Assembly: GCF_000744655.1 (NCBI RefSeq)
Contig: NZ_JQMJ01000004.1
Location: forward strand, 5,146,001 to 5,210,000
Direction of reading: 5' to 3'
Origin: Streptacidiphilus rugosus AM-16
GTDB lineage: Bacteria; Actinomycetota; Actinomycetes; Streptomycetales; Streptomycetaceae
Length of the DNA stretch: 64,000 nucleotides
A model generated the notes under the pieces. It was given only the letters and a program-made list of their open reading frames with translations, was not told where the DNA came from and searched no databases. This document shows positions 8,383-16,347 of the stretch, piece after piece (within the stretch, counting starts at the first letter, position 1; each line of letters begins with the position of its first letter). Position numbers and translations under genes: made by a program.

Positions 8383-11144
8383 GCTTCTCCGTCACCGTCA
8401 ACGGCCGCGAGGTCGACGCCGAGCCGAGGGCCGGTCAGTGCCTGCGCACCTACCTGCGCGACCGCGGCTGGTTCGGGGTCAAGAAGGGCTGCGACGCCGG
8501 CGACTGCGGCGCCTGCACCGTGCAGGTCGACGGCGAACCGGTGCACAGCTGCCTCTACCCGGCGCAGCGCGCCGAGGGCCGGGCGGTGACCACCGTGGAG
8601 GGCCTGGCCAAGGACGGCGAACTGCACCCGATGCAGCAACGGTTCCTCGACGCCCAGGGCTTCCAGTGCGGCTTCTGCACCGCGGGCTTCCTGATGACCA
8701 CGACCGCCGCCGGATTCGACGAGGAGAAACAGGCCGACCTGCCCAGGGCGCTGAAGGGCAACCTGTGCCGCTGCACCGGCTACCGGGCCGTCGAGGACGC
8801 CATCCGCGGCGTCAAGCACACCGAACGGCCCTGCGCCGGCCAGGCGGTCGGCCGCAGCCTCGGCGCGCCCGCCGGGCCCCAGGTGGTGACCGGCACCGCA
8901 CGCTACACCTTCGACATGGAGGTCGAGGGTCTGCTGCACATGAAGCTGCTGCGCTCCCCGCACCCCCACGCCCGCATCGTCTCCATCGACACCGCCGCCG
9001 CCCTGCGGGTCCCCGGCGTGCACGCGGTGCTCACCCATCACGACGCTCCCGACACCCTCTACTCCTCGGCCCGGCACGAGCACCCGACCGAGGACCCGGA
9101 CGACACCCGGGTGCTGGACGACGTGGTGCGCTTCGTCGGGCAGCGCGTGGCGGCCGTCGTGGCCGACAGCGAGGCCGCGGCCGAGGAGGGCTGCCGCCGG
9201 GTGGTGGTCGAGTACCAGCCGCTCCCCCACGTGATCGACCCGGAGGAGGCGATGGCGCCCGGTGCGCCGGTCATCCACCCGAAGGGGCCGGAGTCGCGCA
9301 TCTTCCGCGCCGGGAACAACGTCTGCGGCGAGGTGCACGGCGAGACGGGGGACGTCGAGCGGGGCTTCGCCGAGGCCGACGTCGTCTACGAGGAGACCTT
9401 CCGGACCCAGCGCGTGCAGCACGCCAGCCTGGAGACGCACGGCTGCCTCGTCTACTTCGAGGGGACCGACGAGGAGGGTGCCGACGGTGCGGACGGTGCG
9501 AACGGCGAGGAGCGGATCGTGGTCCGCTCCAGCACCCAGGTGCCCTTCCTGACCCGCCGCGCCCTGTGCGCGCTGTACGGACTCCCGGAGGAGAAGGTGC
9601 GGGTGGTCGCGGGGCGGGTCGGCGGCGGGTTCGGCGGCAAGCAGGAGATGCTCACCGAGGACATCGCCGTACTGGCCGCGATGAAGCTGCACCGGCCGGT
9701 GAAGCTGGAGTTCACCCGCGCCGAGCAGTTCCACGGCGCCACCACCCGGCACCCGTTCACGGTCACGGTGAAGGTCGGCGCCCGGCGCGACGGCACCCTG
9801 ACCGCCCTCCGGTTCCGGGTCGTCGCCAACACCGGCGCCTACGGCAACCACGGTCCGGCCGTGATGTTCCACAGCGTCGGCGAGTCGATGGGCGTCTACA
9901 AGGCGCCGAACAAGAAGGTGAACGCCTACTCGGTCTACACCAACGTCGTGCCCGCCGGCGCGTTCCGCGGCTACGGGCTGGGCCAGGTCACCTTCGCCCT
10001 GGAGTCCGCCATGGACGAGCTGGCCCGGCTCCTCGACATGGACCCGCTCGTCCTGCGCGAGAAGAACGTGATCGGTCCCGGCGACCACATGGAGGGCCCC
10101 TGCGGCGAGGAGGAGGACCTGCACATCGCCAGCTACGGCCTGGACCAGTGCCTGCAGGTGGTCCGCGACGCCCTCGCCGACGATCGCAGCGCCGAACTGG
10201 CCCCGCCCGGCTGGCTGGTGGGTCAGGGCTTCGCGATGGCCGCCATCGCCACCGGTCCGCCCGGCGGACACTACGCCGACGCGACGGTCAGCCTGCTCGA
10301 CGACGGCAGCTACGACATCGCCGTCGGCACGGCCGAGTTCGGCAACGGCACCACCACCGTCCACAAGCAGATCACCGCCGGCGCGCTCGGCACCACCGTC
10401 GACCGGATCGCCGTCCGCCAGTCCGACACCGACGTCGTCCGGCACGACACCGGAGCGTTCGGCTCGGCCGGCACCGTGGTGGCCGGAAAGGCGGTGATGA
10501 AGGCCGCCAACGCCCTGGCCGGGCAGATCCTGTCCTTCGCCGCCGAGTACGCCCGCGTGCCGCAGAGCCAACTCCGGCTGACGGCGGACGCGGTGGAGTG
10601 CCAGGGCCGGATCGTGACGTTGAAGGAACTCTTCGAGGCCGCCCGCGGCCAGGGAGTGGAGCTCGTCGGCACCGGGCACTGGGGCGGCTCGCCGCGCTCG
10701 GTGGCCTTCAACTCCCAGTGGTTCCGCGTCGCGGTGGACCCGGACACCGGGGAGATCAGGATCCTGCGCAGCGTCCACGGCGCCGACGCGGGCAAGGTGA
10801 TGAACCCGCTGCAGTGCCGGGGCCAGGTCGAGGGCGGCGTCGCCCAGGCGCTCGGCGCGACGCTCTTCGAGCGGGTCCTGGTCGACGAGCGCGGCGAGGT
10901 CACCACCGCCGCCTTCCGACGCTACCGCCTCCCGGCCTACGCGGACGTGCCGCGCACGGAGGTGCACTTCTCGGAGACCTCCGACGCGATCGGCCCACTG
11001 GGCGCGAAGTCCATGAGCGAGAGCCCGTTCAATCCCGTCACCCCGGCCTTCGCCAACGCGCTGCGGGACGCCACCGGCATCCGCTTCACCGAGGCCCCCT
11101 TCCTGCGCGACCAGGTGTGGCAGGCGCTGGACCGGCGGCGCTGA
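8379..11144 (+). CDS. Molybdopterin-dependent oxidoreductase, fused 2Fe-2S and Mo-binding subunits
   Basis: The protein has 921 residues and starts at an ATG with AGGAGG seven bases upstream. Residues 1-75 form a plant-type ferredoxin domain with C38, C43, C46 and C58. Residues 80-150 form the second 2Fe-2S domain with C97, C100, C130 and C132. The rest is the molybdopterin cytosine dinucleotide domain, with GRVGGGFGGKQEM and FRGYGLGQ. The C-terminal region GAKSMSESPFNPVTPAFANA holds the Glu expected as catalytic base, although the usual G-x-G-E is replaced by S-M-S-E. The layout resembles aldehyde oxidoreductase (Mop) and selenium-dependent xanthine dehydrogenase types rather than three-subunit enzymes. 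Substrate could be a purine, another N-heterocycle or an aldehyde. Confidence 0.9.
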   Translation: MSFSVTVNGREVDAEPRAGQCLRTYLRDRGWFGVKKGCDAGDCGACTVQVDGEPVHSCLYPAQRAEGRAVTTVEGLAKDGELHPMQQRFLDAQGFQCGFCTAGFLMTTTAAGFDEEKQADLPRALKGNLCRCTGYRAVEDAIRGVKHTERPCAGQAVGRSLGAPAGPQVVTGTARYTFDMEVEGLLHMKLLRSPHPHARIVSIDTAAALRVPGVHAVLTHHDAPDTLYSSARHEHPTEDPDDTRVLDDVVRFVGQRVAAVVADSEAAAEEGCRRVVVEYQPLPHVIDPEEAMAPGAPVIHPKGPESRIFRAGNNVCGEVHGETGDVERGFAEADVVYEETFRTQRVQHASLETHGCLVYFEGTDEEGADGADGANGEERIVVRSSTQVPFLTRRALCALYGLPEEKVRVVAGRVGGGFGGKQEMLTEDIAVLAAMKLHRPVKLEFTRAEQFHGATTRHPFTVTVKVGARRDGTLTALRFRVVANTGAYGNHGPAVMFHSVGESMGVYKAPNKKVNAYSVYTNVVPAGAFRGYGLGQVTFALESAMDELARLLDMDPLVLREKNVIGPGDHMEGPCGEEEDLHIASYGLDQCLQVVRDALADDRSAELAPPGWLVGQGFAMAAIATGPPGGHYADATVSLLDDGSYDIAVGTAEFGNGTTTVHKQITAGALGTTVDRIAVRQSDTDVVRHDTGAFGSAGTVVAGKAVMKAANALAGQILSFAAEYARVPQSQLRLTADAVECQGRIVTLKELFEAARGQGVELVGTGHWGGSPRSVAFNSQWFRVAVDPDTGEIRILRSVHGADAGKVMNPLQCRGQVEGGVAQALGATLFERVLVDERGEVTTAAFRRYRLPAYADVPRTEVHFSETSDAIGPLGAKSMSESPFNPVTPAFANALRDATGIRFTEAPFLRDQVWQALDRRR

Positions 11145-11157
11145 CGGTCCATTAGGC

Positions 11158-11178
11158 CGTCGGAATGGATCTCCGACG
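11158..11178 (+). terminator. Hairpin after the molybdenum hydroxylase operon
   Basis: Perfect 7-base arms (CGTCGGA and TCCGACG) flank a 7-base loop, starting 13 bases after the stop codon. There is no T tract. Position suggests termination of the two-gene operon. Confidence 0.5.
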
Positions 11179-11228
11179 ATGAGATGACAAACGCGGGCGA
11201 GAGTGGGGATCACCGTTCGTGTCCAAAT

Positions 11229-11259
11229 GGAGCGTGTTCGCCCTAGAAGTTCACGCTCC
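11229..11259 (+). promoter_or_regulatory. Inverted repeat in the leader of the His-rich peptide gene
   Basis: Perfect 8-base arms GGAGCGTG and CACGCTCC are separated by 15 bases and end 18 bases before the start codon. It may be an operator or an RNA hairpin in the 5' leader close to the ribosome binding site. Confidence 0.35.
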
Positions 11260-11277
11260 GTCATCAATGGAGGATTC

Positions 11278-11571
11278 ATGAGGCTTTTCCGCAAGGCGCT
11301 CCTGGGTGCCGTGGCAGTCAGCACCATCGTCGGTGTGATGGCCCCGGTCGCGGCATCGGCCGCTCCGCGTGCCGCAGCTGCCACCACCCACGGCGTGGTC
11401 GCCAGTGACCGTGACCACAAGCGTCACCACTGCCACCACGGCTGGCGCTGGGTGAAGGACGACGGCCGCTGGGTCAAGGTCCGTTGCCACGACCACGACC
11501 ACGGCGTCGACGCCGGCGGCGGCGGCATGGCGAAGTCCGTCGCGGACCTGACTCGGCACGTTGGTGGCTGA
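11278..11571 (+). CDS. Small secreted His-rich protein of unknown function
   Basis: The protein has 97 residues, and the start has GGAGG seven bases upstream. Residues 1-33 are a clear Sec signal peptide (MRLFRKALLG, hydrophobic core, cleavage near ASAAP). The mature part contains DHKRHHCHHGWRWVKDD followed by KVRCHDHDHG, so nine His, two Cys and several Asp lie within about 35 residues. This suggests metal binding or a disulphide, but no family is recognised. The stop overlaps the start of the sortase gene, so both are made together. It has no LPxTG-type sorting signal, so it is unlikely to be the sortase substrate in the usual way. Confidence 0.75.
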   Translation: MRLFRKALLGAVAVSTIVGVMAPVAASAAPRAAAATTHGVVASDRDHKRHHCHHGWRWVKDDGRWVKVRCHDHDHGVDAGGGGMAKSVADLTRHVGG

Positions 11572-12280
11572 GAAACGCCTCCTCGGTGGCGGTTGCCGTT
11601 CCGCGGCATCCGCCACCGCGTCGTTGTGCGCGGCGGCCGCCGTGCTGGCGCTGACCGGGTGCGGCACGGACGCCCCCGCGAGTCGGCCCGCCCGGCCCGC
11701 GCGGGCGGCCGCGCCTGCCGCCGCGTCGCCAACCTCCGCGGCGGCGGTGGCGGCCGCGGCCCTGCCGGTGACCGTGCCGACCGTCGGCCCCGCCCCCGTC
11801 CCGATGCCGGCCTCGATCCCGGTCCGCGTGGACCTGCGACGCATCGGCGTGGACGCTCCGCTGATGCAGGTGACCCGCGGCTCCGACGGGAACGTCGAGA
11901 CGCCCCCGTACAGCAGGCCCACCACGGCCGGCTGGTTCAACGGCTCGGTGACGCCGGGTCAGACCGGAACCGCGGTGATCGTCGGGCATGTCGACACCCG
12001 GACCGGACCGGCCGTCTTCTACCCGCTCAGCACCAGCCGTCCCGGTGATCTGGTGGACGTCCGCCGGGCCGACCGCACGACGGCCGAGTTCACCGTCGAC
12101 TCGATCCAGGTCATCCCGCGGGAGTCCTTCGACGAGTCCGCGGTCTACGGCTCCACGGGGCGGCCGGAGCTGCGCCTGATCACCTGCGGCGGCACCTTCG
12201 ACAAGGAGACCCAGGAGTACTCCAGCAACGTCGTCGTCTTCGCCCACCTCACCCGGACGGCCCCGGGCGGCTCCGACTGA
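11564..12280 (+). CDS. Class E/F-type sortase with an N-terminal lipobox
   Basis: The protein has about 238 residues from the GTG at 11564; a TTG three bases earlier is an alternative. It overlaps the preceding secreted peptide gene by eight bases. The N-terminus has a hydrophobic stretch ending in ALTGC, which fits a lipoprotein signal (lipobox) with Cys near residue 31. An Ala/Pro linker follows, then a sortase beta-barrel. Catalytic residues are visible: His in AVIVGHVDTRTGP, Cys in LRLITCGGTFD and a downstream basic region. Sortases cleave sorting signals and attach proteins to the cell wall. This short form lacks a C-terminal anchor, and no LPxTG substrate is encoded nearby. Confidence 0.85.
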   Translation: MAEKRLLGGGCRSAASATASLCAAAAVLALTGCGTDAPASRPARPARAAAPAAASPTSAAAVAAAALPVTVPTVGPAPVPMPASIPVRVDLRRIGVDAPLMQVTRGSDGNVETPPYSRPTTAGWFNGSVTPGQTGTAVIVGHVDTRTGPAVFYPLSTSRPGDLVDVRRADRTTAEFTVDSIQVIPRESFDESAVYGSTGRPELRLITCGGTFDKETQEYSSNVVVFAHLTRTAPGGSD

Positions 12281-12301
12281 GGCCCTGCCCCCGGCGGCCG
12301 G

Positions 12302-12700
12302 TCAGGACCAGCTGCGGGAGCAGAGGACGAGCCGGTAGCCGTCGGGGTCCGCGACGGTGACGCCGTGGACGTCCCAGTAGGGGTTGTGCGCGGGGACCCT
12401 GGTGCCCCCGGCGGCCAGCAGCCGGTCGATCAGCTCCTGATCGGCCGGCCGGCCCAGGTAGACGACGAAGAGGTCGTCGACGGTCGGGGTGGGCTCCAGC
12501 GGATGCTCCGGGTCGTGGGTCAGCTCGAAGTGCCAACGGCCGCCCTCCGGGCCGACCATGAGCAGGTCGTGCTCGCCCGGCACGCGCTCGGTGGTACGCC
12601 ACAGCACGGCCAGGCCCAGCGCCTGGACGTAGAAGCGCTCGGCGGCGGCCAGGTCGCGCGAGGGCCTGGCCACCCGGACGTGGGTGTCCGCGGCGATCAC
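12302..12700 (-). CDS. VOC-family (glyoxalase/bleomycin resistance-like) protein
   Basis: The protein has 132 residues from a GTG start that overlaps the upstream cupin stop by four bases. Two beta-alpha-beta-beta-beta halves are visible. The first starts at THVRVARPSRDLAAAERFYVQALGL and the second at DLFVVYLGRPADQEL, and it ends with the usual VADPDGYRLVLCS. Likely metal ligands are H (in THVRV), H/E (in WHFEL) and others. Members include glyoxalases, dioxygenases and drug-binding proteins. Which activity applies here cannot be told. Confidence 0.85.
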   Translation of the reverse strand: MIAADTHVRVARPSRDLAAAERFYVQALGLAVLWRTTERVPGEHDLLMVGPEGGRWHFELTHDPEHPLEPTPTVDDLFVVYLGRPADQELIDRLLAAGGTRVPAHNPYWDVHGVTVADPDGYRLVLCSRSWS

Positions 12701-13197
12701 GCGGACGCCTCCAGGGCGGCGCGCCAGACCGGACTGTCGACGTAGTGGTTGTCGAACCGCTCCGCGGACTCGGCGATCTCCCGCGGATCGGCCTCCCCGC
12801 GCATCACCCGGCCCAGCAGGCGCAGGTAGTCGAAACGGCCCATGCCAGGCGTGAAGACGAACAGCACGTCGGCCTCGCAGCCGGGCGCGGCCGCGAAGGC
12901 GTGCGGGGTGTGGGGCGGGACGGCCAGGAGGTCGCCCGCGTTCAGCACGCTGATCTCCTCCCCGACCAGCACCCGCAGCGAGCCGCCGACCACGAAGAAG
13001 ATCTCCGTCGCCTTCGTGTGCAGGTGCGCCGGAGCACCCACGGCTCCCGCCGCGAAGGTGGAGCGGTAGCTGGTGAAGCCGTCTGCGGTGCGGTCGGAGT
13101 CGGCCAGCAACGTGATGACGCTGCTCGGGTCGGCGCAGGTCTCGGCGTCCGCGCCGCGGGTGAGCAGCGGGGCGAAAGGGGCTTGTCCTTCGGTCAT
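12697..13197 (-). CDS. Cupin-domain protein
   Basis: The protein has 166 residues from the ATG at 13197; an ATG twelve bases upstream is equally possible. A single cupin barrel spans about residues 30-115. Motif 1 is VGAPAHLHTKATEIFFVVGGSLRVLVG and motif 2 is GDLLAVPPHTPHAFAAAPG, giving the His-x-His, Glu and His metal ligands. A helical tail follows. It is translationally coupled to the downstream VOC protein, so the two probably act on related small molecules. No closer function is recognised. Confidence 0.83.
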   Translation of the reverse strand: MTEGQAPFAPLLTRGADAETCADPSSVITLLADSDRTADGFTSYRSTFAAGAVGAPAHLHTKATEIFFVVGGSLRVLVGEEISVLNAGDLLAVPPHTPHAFAAAPGCEADVLFVFTPGMGRFDYLRLLGRVMRGEADPREIAESAERFDNHYVDSPVWRAALEASA

Positions 13198-13221
13198 GAC
13201 CGCCACCATATGATCTTGAAA

Positions 13222-13234
13222 CTGGCTTGGCCAG
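13222..13234 (-). terminator. Short hairpin with T-rich tail between DUF6777 and cupin genes
   Basis: Read leftwards, CTGGC-CAA-GCCAG is followed by TTTC. It lies after the DUF6777 stop and directly before the cupin gene. The stem is only five base pairs, so this is a weak call. Confidence 0.3.
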
Positions 13235-13264
13235 CGGGTTCGGGGCCCCGCCGGCCGAGCCGGA

Positions 13265-14664
13265 TCAGCTGGGCGGGGCGGCCGCGGAGGAGGGCGCCTG
13301 TTCGACCGGGGCGCTCGCCGGGGCCCCGGAGGAGACCGCGGGTGAGGGCGCCTGCTCCGAGGGCGAACCGCCGGAGCCTGACCCGGAGCCCGAGGGCGCA
13401 GGGGACGGCGAGCCCGAGCTGCCCGAGGGGCTGGGGGACGAGGTCGACGGCGATCCGGACGGGCTCTTCAGCAACGCGCCGGTCGACGGGCAGGGCGAGC
13501 CCGAGGCGGCGCCGGACGCGCTGGCGGAGGCGTCGGGGGACGCGCACGGCGTGGCCGAGCCGGTGGTGGCGGAGCCCGCCGATCCGCTCGCGGAGGCGCT
13601 CGGGTTCGGCGGCGGGATGCTGTGGTCCCCACCGCCCCGGCTGCCGACCGGCCGGACGAACCACTGCCCTGTGTCCTGGTCGTAGAGCGTGATGGTCTGC
13701 TGCTCGGTCACCGCGGGCTGCACGATCACGACGTTCTCGACCCTGAAGGTCGGCCAGGCGGTCCCGGTGAAGGTCTCGTCGCCGGTGGACTGCGGCGCGA
13801 GCAGCGGGTTGCCGCAGGCGCAACGGGCCCGGGGCAGACCGCGGTTGTCGATCAGTACCGCGGTGCCCACCTGCAGCACCGACTGGAACGAGGTCGCCTG
13901 CCCGTTCGCGAAGCCGTGGTTGGTGACCCTGGTGTCGGCGCGGAGCACGACCGGGGTGAGGGTCCGCAGGAAGGCGGCGATCTGGTCCTGCGGGATGCCC
14001 TCGACCCCGGCCCAGGCGCGACCCTTGTCCTGGTGCGTGGTCAGGAACGCGGAGAGCTGGGCCACGTCACAACTGGAGACGGACTCCGTGCCGCCGTACA
14101 GGCCGAGCGCGGTGCCGCGCACGACCCGCGTCGTCTGCCCGGTCGCGACGGGCGAGGCGCTCGCCGAGCCGGTCGCGCCGGTGTGCCGGGGCGAAGGACT
14201 CGCGCTGGGGTGACCGGGCGGCGGCGGGGTGAAGGGCTCGGGCCCCGTGGAGTCCGCGGGCTGGAGTGCGACGGCCTGGCTGGTTCCCGATCCCGTCAGC
14301 ACCAGCGGCACCACCACGGCGGCCACGACCGCCGCGCCCAGCCCGGCCAGCAGACCCGGCCGCCGCCACCAGGGCCGGTGCGGGCCGCCGCCCTCGGGCG
14401 AGGAGCCCAGTCTGCGTCCGCCGGACGGCGGCTCACCGGGCGGCGGCGGGCCCGGCCGGTCCGCCATCTGCGTCGGCGGCTCGGCGCCGGGCTCGGGCGA
14501 GGGGGGCTGGGCGGAGGGGGCTGCGTCTGCGGGGCCGACAGGGGTCCTGAGGGCGGACCCGAGGGCGCGGCCGTGGGCCGTTCGGAGGGCGGGACACCGG
14601 ACTCTCCGCCGGGGCGCTGCCAGGACGGCTCGGCCGGCGGTTCCATCGGGGGTTGGCTGCTCAC
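13265..14664 (-). CDS. DUF6777 membrane-anchored protein, apparent frameshift near 14505
   Basis: The N-terminus reads from GTG 14664 (GGAAGG upstream) as a Ser/Pro-rich tail with PSGPPSGPLS, typical of this Streptomyces family. After about 55 residues that frame becomes Arg-rich and non-family. The family sequence continues in the next frame: a transmembrane helix (LLAGLGAAVVAAVVVPLVL), then the DUF6777 domain with GLYGGTESVSSCDV, RVTNHGFANGQATSFQSVLQ, ARCACGNPL and a Ser/Pro/Gly-rich tail of about 100 residues. Restoring one base, most simply in the six-G run at 14502-14507, joins both parts into about 466 residues. It could be a sequencing error, true pseudogenisation or an internal start at an ATG near 14468. 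The domain is extracytoplasmic; its function is unknown. Confidence 0.7.
14502..14507 (-). other. Homopolymer run at the probable frameshift site of the DUF6777 gene
   Basis: Six consecutive G on the plus strand lie exactly where the coding frame must change. A second run of five G at 14517-14521 is an alternative site. Confidence 0.5.
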
Positions 14665-14741
14665 GTGCCTTGCCTTCCGGGATCTCGGGGTCGCGGCCAC
14701 CGATCACCGCCATTCTCCGGCGACCCTTCCGCGCTCGCACA

Positions 14742-14767
14742 CGCGGCGACCGGGCCCGGTCGCCGCG
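14742..14767. repeat. 26-base perfect palindrome in a divergent intergenic region
   Basis: Each half is CGCGGCGACCGGG or its complement, with no central spacer. It lies between the divergent DUF6777 and streptophobe-like genes, about 78 bases from the first start. A second 7-base inverted repeat (GGCCCGC at 14776-14782 and GCGGGCC at 14800-14806) follows. An operator for both genes or a cruciform-forming element is possible. Confidence 0.5.
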
Positions 14768-14858
14768 CGTCACCCGGCCCGCCGCGTCGGACGCGCGCCG
14801 CGGGCCCACCTGAAGGAGCCTGGACTTGCCCGGCGGAACCGCGCGAACAGGGGCCGCC

Positions 14859-14911
14859 CCCGGCCGAGGGCCGGGCTGCCTCGCACCGGGCGGGCGCACC
14901 GCCCGGTGCGA
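14859..14911 (+). promoter_or_regulatory. Two tandem hairpins in the leader of the streptophobe-like gene
   Basis: The first hairpin (14859-14875) has 7-base arms CCCGGCC and GGCCGGG with loop GAG. The second (14881-14911) has perfect 13-base arms and loop GCGCA, and it ends 30 bases before the ATG. No plus-strand gene ends upstream, so a leader RNA, attenuator or boundary element is more likely than an ordinary terminator. Confidence 0.45.
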
Positions 14912-14940
14912 CCTCCGGTCCCGACGCGGCAAGGAGCACC

Positions 14941-16347
14941 ATGCAAGCGGGTGACCGACACACCGGCACGGCGTCCCTGCCCGCGCGCAGCCTCGGCGCC
15001 GCGGCGGTGCTCGTCCTCGGCGCGCTCGCGGTGATGGCCGCGCTCGGCGCGCTGGGGCTCTGGCTGGCCGGGGCGGACGCCCTGCCCGGCGACTCGTTCG
15101 GGCCGGTGCTGGCCGCCACCATGCTGATGGCGCTCGGGGCTCCGGTGACCGTGGCGGGCACGGCCGGCGGCCTGGCCCAGGCGAACGCGGCCCTGGAGGT
15201 CCTGCCGCTGACCTTGAGCCTGGCCGGCGCCCTGGTCGTCGGGCTGGCCTTCCTGCGTCCGCTCCGGCACCGCGCGGTAGCCCATACGGGTGAACTGCTC
15301 GCACGTCTCGCGGCCGCCGCGCTGCTCTGGGCGGTGGCCGTCTGGCTGCTGGCGCTGACGGCCAGGCACAGCTTCGTCATCTCCACCGGCAGTTCGCTGA
15401 CCGACCAGATCGGCAGCGCGCTGGGCGCCTCGCCGACGGTCGGCTTCCGGGTCGGTGTCGGCCCGGCGATCGGCTTCGGGCTGCTCTGGCTGCTGGTGGT
15501 ACTGGCGCTCACCTTCCTGGTCTCCCGGTCGGCGCCGCTCCCGCCCCGGCTGCTGCGCTTCCAGGACGCGGTGCGCCCGGCGGGTTCGGCGGTGCTGGCG
15601 GTGCTGCTCGGCTACGTGCTGGTCGCCCTGGTCGCGGGGCTGGTCACCGCGGTGGTGCACGGCCCGGCCAGGGACGTGCTCGCGGTGGTCGTGCTGGCGC
15701 TGCCCAACGTCGCCTGGCTGGCCTTCGGCGTCGGCCTCGGCGGCTCCTGGCACGGCCATCTCAACGCCGGCATCGGTCTGCCGATGCCGAAAGTCCTCTC
15801 CGCCGCGCTCAGGGCCGCGGGCGCGGGGACCCACGACACGACCGTGGACCTGGCCACCCTCGCGCAGCGCGACGGCCGGGTCTGGCTGCTGCCCGTCCTG
15901 GCGGGCCTCGCCCTGCTCGGCTGCGGGGTGGCGCTGGGCGCGGGCGGCGTACGGCGGGCCTCCGAGGGCGGCACGTCACCGCTGTGGCGGCACGCGGTCA
16001 GCCTGGGCGTGGCGACCGCCTGCGCGATGCTGCTGGTGGGGCTGCTGACCCGGGTGTCGGCGGCCTACGGCCTCTCCCTGTTCGGGGTGGGCGGCACCGG
16101 CGGGCTCTCGGACCTGCTGGGCGATCTGACCGGCGGCGGCTCGGGTGGGTCCGGAGGCTCCGGCGGACAGAACAGCCTGGCGGCGGGCGCGGTCTCCCTG
16201 GTGCCCGACCTGGCCAGAGGTGTCCTGCTGGGCGCGCTGTGGGGCGCGCTCGCGGGCGCGGCCGGCGGCTGGCTCGGCGCCCGCCTGTGGCGCGGGCGCT
16301 ACGTGGTCGGGGGCGCCGGGTCCGTCGGGTCGGCCCCGGGCGAGTAG
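14941..16347 (+). CDS. Streptophobe-like multi-pass membrane protein
   Basis: The protein has 468 residues from the ATG at 14941, preceded by AAGGAGC. About ten hydrophobic helices are visible, for example SLGAAAVLVLGALAVMAALGA at the start and VLLGALWGALAGAAGGWLGA at the end. A Gly/Ser loop (TGGGSGGSGGSGG) lies before the last two helices. This matches the streptophobe family of actinobacterial membrane proteins, whose function is not established. Its 3' end overlaps the convergent kinase gene by 49 bases. Location near a kinase-transport module hints at cell-envelope physiology, which is inference only. Confidence 0.8.
   Translation: MQAGDRHTGTASLPARSLGAAAVLVLGALAVMAALGALGLWLAGADALPGDSFGPVLAATMLMALGAPVTVAGTAGGLAQANAALEVLPLTLSLAGALVVGLAFLRPLRHRAVAHTGELLARLAAAALLWAVAVWLLALTARHSFVISTGSSLTDQIGSALGASPTVGFRVGVGPAIGFGLLWLLVVLALTFLVSRSAPLPPRLLRFQDAVRPAGSAVLAVLLGYVLVALVAGLVTAVVHGPARDVLAVVVLALPNVAWLAFGVGLGGSWHGHLNAGIGLPMPKVLSAALRAAGAGTHDTTVDLATLAQRDGRVWLLPVLAGLALLGCGVALGAGGVRRASEGGTSPLWRHAVSLGVATACAMLLVGLLTRVSAAYGLSLFGVGGTGGLSDLLGDLTGGGSGGSGGSGGQNSLAAGAVSLVPDLARGVLLGALWGALAGAAGGWLGARLWRGRYVVGGAGSVGSAPGE

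Noticed and set aside
13280..13620. Repetitive sequence that could suggest a repeat array
   Set aside because: It encodes the Ser/Pro/Gly-rich tail of the DUF6777 protein. Units are irregular and there are no spacers, so it is not CRISPR.
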